A DNA stretch of 64,000 nucleotides from Zygaena filipendulae (Eukaryota; Arthropoda; Insecta; Lepidoptera; Zygaenidae): NCBI GenBank assembly GCA_907165275.2, contig OU015670.1:8397501-8461500 (forward strand), given 5' to 3'. The position numbers and the translations under genes were made by a program. Below are positions 60,160 to 64,000 of the stretch, in pieces. The stretch's first letter is position 1. Each line of letters begins with the position of its first letter. Under the pieces are notes generated by a model. It did no database searches. It was given only the letters and a program-made list of their open reading frames with translations, and had not been told where the DNA came from.

Positions 60160-60358
60160 TCCTACTAATATCATAAATGTGAAAGTTTGGATGTTTGGAT
60201 GTTTGTTACTCAATTACGCAAAAACGGCTGAACGGATTTGGATGAAATTTGGCGTGCACGTTGTCAGGGGTACAGAGAAGGACATAGGGTACTTTTTAAC
60301 CCGGAGTTCTCGCGCGTACTCCGAAATTACCGCGGGTGAAACCACGGGGCACAGCTAG
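60160..60358 (+). mobile_element. Short Helitron, well preserved
   Basis: TCCTACTAATATCATAAATG to GGGGCACAGCTAG followed by T, 199 bp, with gcacgttgtcaggggtacag and the hairpin accgcgggtgaaaccacgg. Confidence 0.85.
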
Positions 60359-62299
60359 TATACTTATAAATACTTTTATCAGTCATTGAACTCTCTCACT
60401 ATTGCAAAAGGTTTAACAACTAATTAAAGCTGACTGTATGCCTATCAGTACCTAGAGTTTTAGACATATTTTATCGAGATTGTATAATAGAAGTGGAATC
60501 AATGTTTCGTATGTTTACTATAAAACGAAATGAAGATCCGCTGTTTATTAGTTAGCTTAATAGCTCTCTTAAATTACGGAACGGATTTTAATGTTGCTTT
60601 TAAACTACAATTTAGAGAGTTTCCTCTAAATGTTTTACATTTGTTTCACCGTAATCGGTTCACGAAAGTATTTTAATATAATATCAATTGCAATTTGCAA
60701 CTTAATCTCGACAGTACCTACATACATCGCTCGTATCTCTAAAATGTGGGAGCTCTAGATATACGTGTAAAACCGTTAGCACCAAATAGTTCATTAGAAA
60801 TATGTACCTATTTATTTAATAATTTATATGAAAAATTTATTTAAAAGTTATATTTTGCGAAAAAAAAAAATTGTTCTATATATAATAATTGAAAAAAAAA
60901 ATCAATCGGAGATAAATACCGCTTGTGAGTTGCCACTGCTTATCAATGTTTTTACAGGAAAAAATGTTTTTAAATAGGTAATTGTAATTATAAACAATTC
61001 TGTTATCCTTAACCCAGATAAAACGCAACTCGATGTATGTATTTATTATAATACTAGTAAATTCAAATTAATAAAAAAAATCGACACATAAATAAATACC
61101 AAGGTGAAAACATTATAATTGAAAGTAGGTAATAAATTAAAATTACAAAACGATATATTCTTCGAACGCATTTAAATTTTTCTAAAAATACCTAACTATA
61201 GGTATAAATATCCATCCAGCACGAAAATATATTTTTTTTAAATGCCACTAGGCAAACGGTTCACTGCACTCCAAAAAACGCACGCACAAGATTTTGGTCC
61301 TCTCTTCCTTCTTTTTTTTAAGTCATTCACAAAAATAGAGCAACCAGCGTGCCGCCGCAAGCGCATCTAATTCTGTGATTTTTATAAAAGTCAAACTTCG
61401 TTCCGATATCGTAGACACAGGTCGCTACCGACGACGCGGACATGCGCTGTGCTCACGTGCACTTTTCTAACTGACAGCACTAGTGATGTACCGCGGCCAA
61501 TTGTGATGTTATCGATTAAACGACTATTTTAGATAAACATCACGGTCAAACAAATTTATCTCGACCGTCCAACCTCTCCAATTCAGTTAGTTATACTGAC
61601 GAACTAACCATTTCCCGTTTCAGTGGTGATATTTTGAACTTTATTGTGAACGTGATAAATGCTAGTTTTGGTTGTAGCGTAGTTATGCAAATTCTATATA
61701 CAGGTAGATGTTTGTAGTCACGCGGCAATGTATTCAGAGACAGTTTTAGTCTATGATTCAGGTTATTTTTAACTAGTTTTCGTCTAGCGAGCCAAACTGA
61801 AAATGTCAGTGTCTTCACAGTTGTTTTGCATTGAGATGCCGCATTACAGTTTACGTAATTAACATTTTGTTTATTTATAAATTAAACATTGTTTTGTTTT
61901 ATTCAGGCACCAATAAATAAAAGACATCCTCAATTAGGTGTTCGGTGAAATCTAAAAAGGTTGCCTGTTGGCAATTTTGTCAGTAAATATCAGCTTATAT
62001 TAGCAACATATGATATTTTCTATCCTCACAACTTATATTTTCCTAGTACTTTTGCCCACTCTTGGGTGACTATTTTGTTGCATTTATTTTAGATTGTAGT
62101 GTAGATTAATTTTTCACACTCAAATACAAACTTTGAATTATCATAATCAGTAAATTCGCAGTCTCATACGCTACAATTTCGGGATTCCTTCGGAAACCCC
62201 ATAAATCATAATAACATTTGAAGTTCTAAACATCCTAATTTTTAGTAGGAAATAAAACATAAGTAGGATATAAGTAATGTCCATGACTAAAAATTTCAT
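60359..62299. other. AT-rich stretch, no gene recognised
   Basis: One GC-richer patch at about 61370-61510 (gacgacgcggacatgcgctg, cacgtgcac, ttatcgatt) could be regulatory. The open frame at 61818-61591 (minus) has no recognisable motif. Confidence 0.35.
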
Positions 62300-62578
62300 A
62301 TAATAATAATAATAATAATAATCCAGTTTACAACACACAGATCTACTTGATCCCACAGTAAGCTATTATTAGCTTGTGTCGTGGAAACCAAGCAAACGTG
62401 GTATATACTACATATATACTATTACTTATATATTATTATACTATAGATATATAAACACACCCAGACTGGAAAATGGAACCCTGTGTTCATCACACAAAGT
62501 CCACCCCCACCGGGAATCGAACCCGGAACCCCTTGATTAGCAGGTAGGCATGGTGACCTCTGCGCCAATCAGTCGTCA
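62300..62578 (-). repeat. tRNA-headed SINE-like repeat with (ATT)n tail, copy 2
   Basis: Same organisation and same orientation as 54480-54730, with A and B boxes (B box plus 62510-62524) and a longer (ATT)n tail at 62302-62321. An extra stretch (ccagactggaaaatggaacc) is present in the middle. Confidence 0.7.
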
Positions 62579-64000
62579 ATATTATGTTTAGAAATTGATT
62601 TTTTGACAAGCTACCGTGAAATCTAAGGAATATAAAATATAACCACTCAATGAAAAAATGAAAAAAAATTAAAAATGAAAAATATTTACTACCAAAAAGA
62701 AAATAACAATGTAAGATAATATATAATAACTTAGTTCATATTTATTATGTTCAAATGCGATCTCATTTTAGAAAATGATTATACCTACATATGACGCCAT
62801 TGTTATTTTACGTTTTTCCACTGGCTCACGAAATAGAACCGATCACCGACCGTCTAATGTGGAACCGCCTATATTGTGTCACTGGTGACGCAATGTCAAT
62901 ATTCAAGCGAGTGGGTTTGTAGGGATTAGGGTGGCAGTCCTCGAGGGTGACTGGACCGTGGGTGGGTGGAGCGTACCTCTACACTGTTCAAGAACCGCAC
63001 ACTGGGGCACGTGCTAATAAACGCTACACAATAGCCAACCGCCTCTCAAGATACACTTTGTCTTGCTCATTCGGCTGAAAAATAGAGTAAGATAAACAAG
63101 GACTTGAGAGCGTGCCGAGTTCGAGACGCGTTCGCTAGTAAAATTTTCTAGAGCTTGTTTTATAGTCACGAGTAGGTACTCAGTACACTTATCATATTAC
63201 TCTGTACTTATTAAATTTTTTAAAAATATTACGATTCGATAGACAAAAAAATAAATTGTGTTAAAATAAAAATGAGCAGGATGTTTGTATATTGATATTT
63301 TGTAAATTATATTGGCTTATAAAACTTTATTATTGCCACAGCCCATAACCTTTATTTTGCGGGATATACCTAAATGATTTAGTGTAGTCAATCGTAGTGT
63401 CTTGATTTTTTTCTATATTAGAAATGCGAGGTTACTCTGTCTGCTCATCATGAAAGATTGCATAGGTACACGTTGCCAGGTAGATACAGAAAAGGACAAA
63501 GCGTAGGTACTTTTATCCTCGAGGAACACCTAGTAAGTACATAATACTTTCTAGCAGGTGCTAGAAAGTATGTAAATCATATAGAATTCTTAGTATAGAA
63601 TTCCTAATAGTTTTTTTTTGTAAAATATCTCTCCTATATGTACACAATGCAAACAGCCGAGGACACATTTGCTACAATTGAATTATAACAAAAAAACCAC
63701 CTCATGCAAGTTAATTACTGAACTAAACTCGCCCAAGGTCACCGCCACAAAGCCTGGTGGCACAATGATTGGTTGCGTCACAATACGGTCGGTCGCGGAG
63801 CGAGCACCGCGCCGGCCATGTCGCGGGCCGCAGCTGAGCCGCCGCGACACGTGCCAATGCCGCTGCTCGCCGTCACACTACTACACGTAGTTACTTATGT
63901 TGGGTAGGTAGGGACTTGTTCAGCGAAAAATATCTATGATTTTGAGCCTGAATAGGTACCTTCAGCAAGCGATTTTCGTTGGAATTTACGTTTCATGCGC
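62579..64000. other. AT-rich flank with CpG-rich patch; no gene recognised
   Basis: At 63750-63890 there is a CpG-rich patch with a CCAAT-type box (attggttgcg), a CRE-like tgcgtcac and an E-box cacgtg. It is promoter-like, but no exon can be assigned. A degraded Helitron body lies at about 63420-63530. Confidence 0.35.

Noticed and set aside
1..64000. CRISPR array, phage, integron or bacterial defence system
   Set aside because: The sequence is plainly eukaryotic (spliced gene, retrotransposons, Helitrons). The tandem arrays seen are a minisatellite and transposon dimers, not spacer-repeat arrays.

Overview
The window is nuclear DNA from an insect, almost certainly a moth or butterfly. It is AT-rich with short GC-rich coding exons. 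It is also saturated with repeat families I recognise as typical of Lepidoptera: short Helitrons that start TC(C)TACTAATATTATAA-like and end ...CACAGCTAG, the 'CCGACTTCC..AAAGGAGGAGGTT' repeat, and the 'GGGTTCCGTACC ... GCGAGTCCG' repeat. There are no bacterial-style operons.

The one host protein gene I can support is the 3' half of an Orb2/CPEB2-4 type cytoplasmic polyadenylation element-binding protein on the minus strand. Eight consecutive coding exons run from 25157 down to the stop codon at 12629. They join in frame with GT-AG introns and encode a linker, RRM1, RRM2 and the C-terminal ZZ zinc module (about 327 residues). The N-terminal exons were not found. They lie in the 38.8 kb upstream and are unrecognisable to me, or they lie beyond the window. 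Positions 1-12628 are downstream of the stop: 3' UTR and intergenic DNA that I cannot separate, with several foldback (MITE-like) elements.

The large intron between the two RRM1 exons (16376-24623) holds a complete Ty1/copia LTR retrotransposon (16491-21057). It has two identical 174-bp LTRs, an intact 1316-codon Gag-Pol and a half-tRNA(iMet)-type primer binding site, and it lies in the same orientation as the host gene. The same intron carries several MITEs and a 613-bp element with an inverted partner at 56785-57391.

From 33089 to 47609 there is a direct tandem duplication of about 7 kb, more than 99.9% identical by eye. The second copy differs mainly by a 521-bp 5'-truncated LINE inserted in an old Helitron. 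Each copy contains an internally deleted PIF/Harbinger-like element with remnants of both the transposase and the MADF-type DNA-binding protein gene. Each also contains a MITE with about 30-bp inverted ends and, at its right end, two head-to-tail 1.1-kb Helitron-like units. The duplication may be real, possibly rolling-circle related, or it may be two haplotypes placed in series by the assembler.

The rest (25.2-33 kb and 47.6-64 kb) is a mosaic of Helitron fragments, tRNA-headed SINE-like repeats with (ATT)n tails, other repeats and unassigned AT-rich DNA. Three or four CpG-rich patches (around 27.6, 50.45, 61.4 and 63.8 kb) could be promoters or first exons. I saw no bacterial-type defence system, CRISPR array, rRNA or intact tRNA gene.
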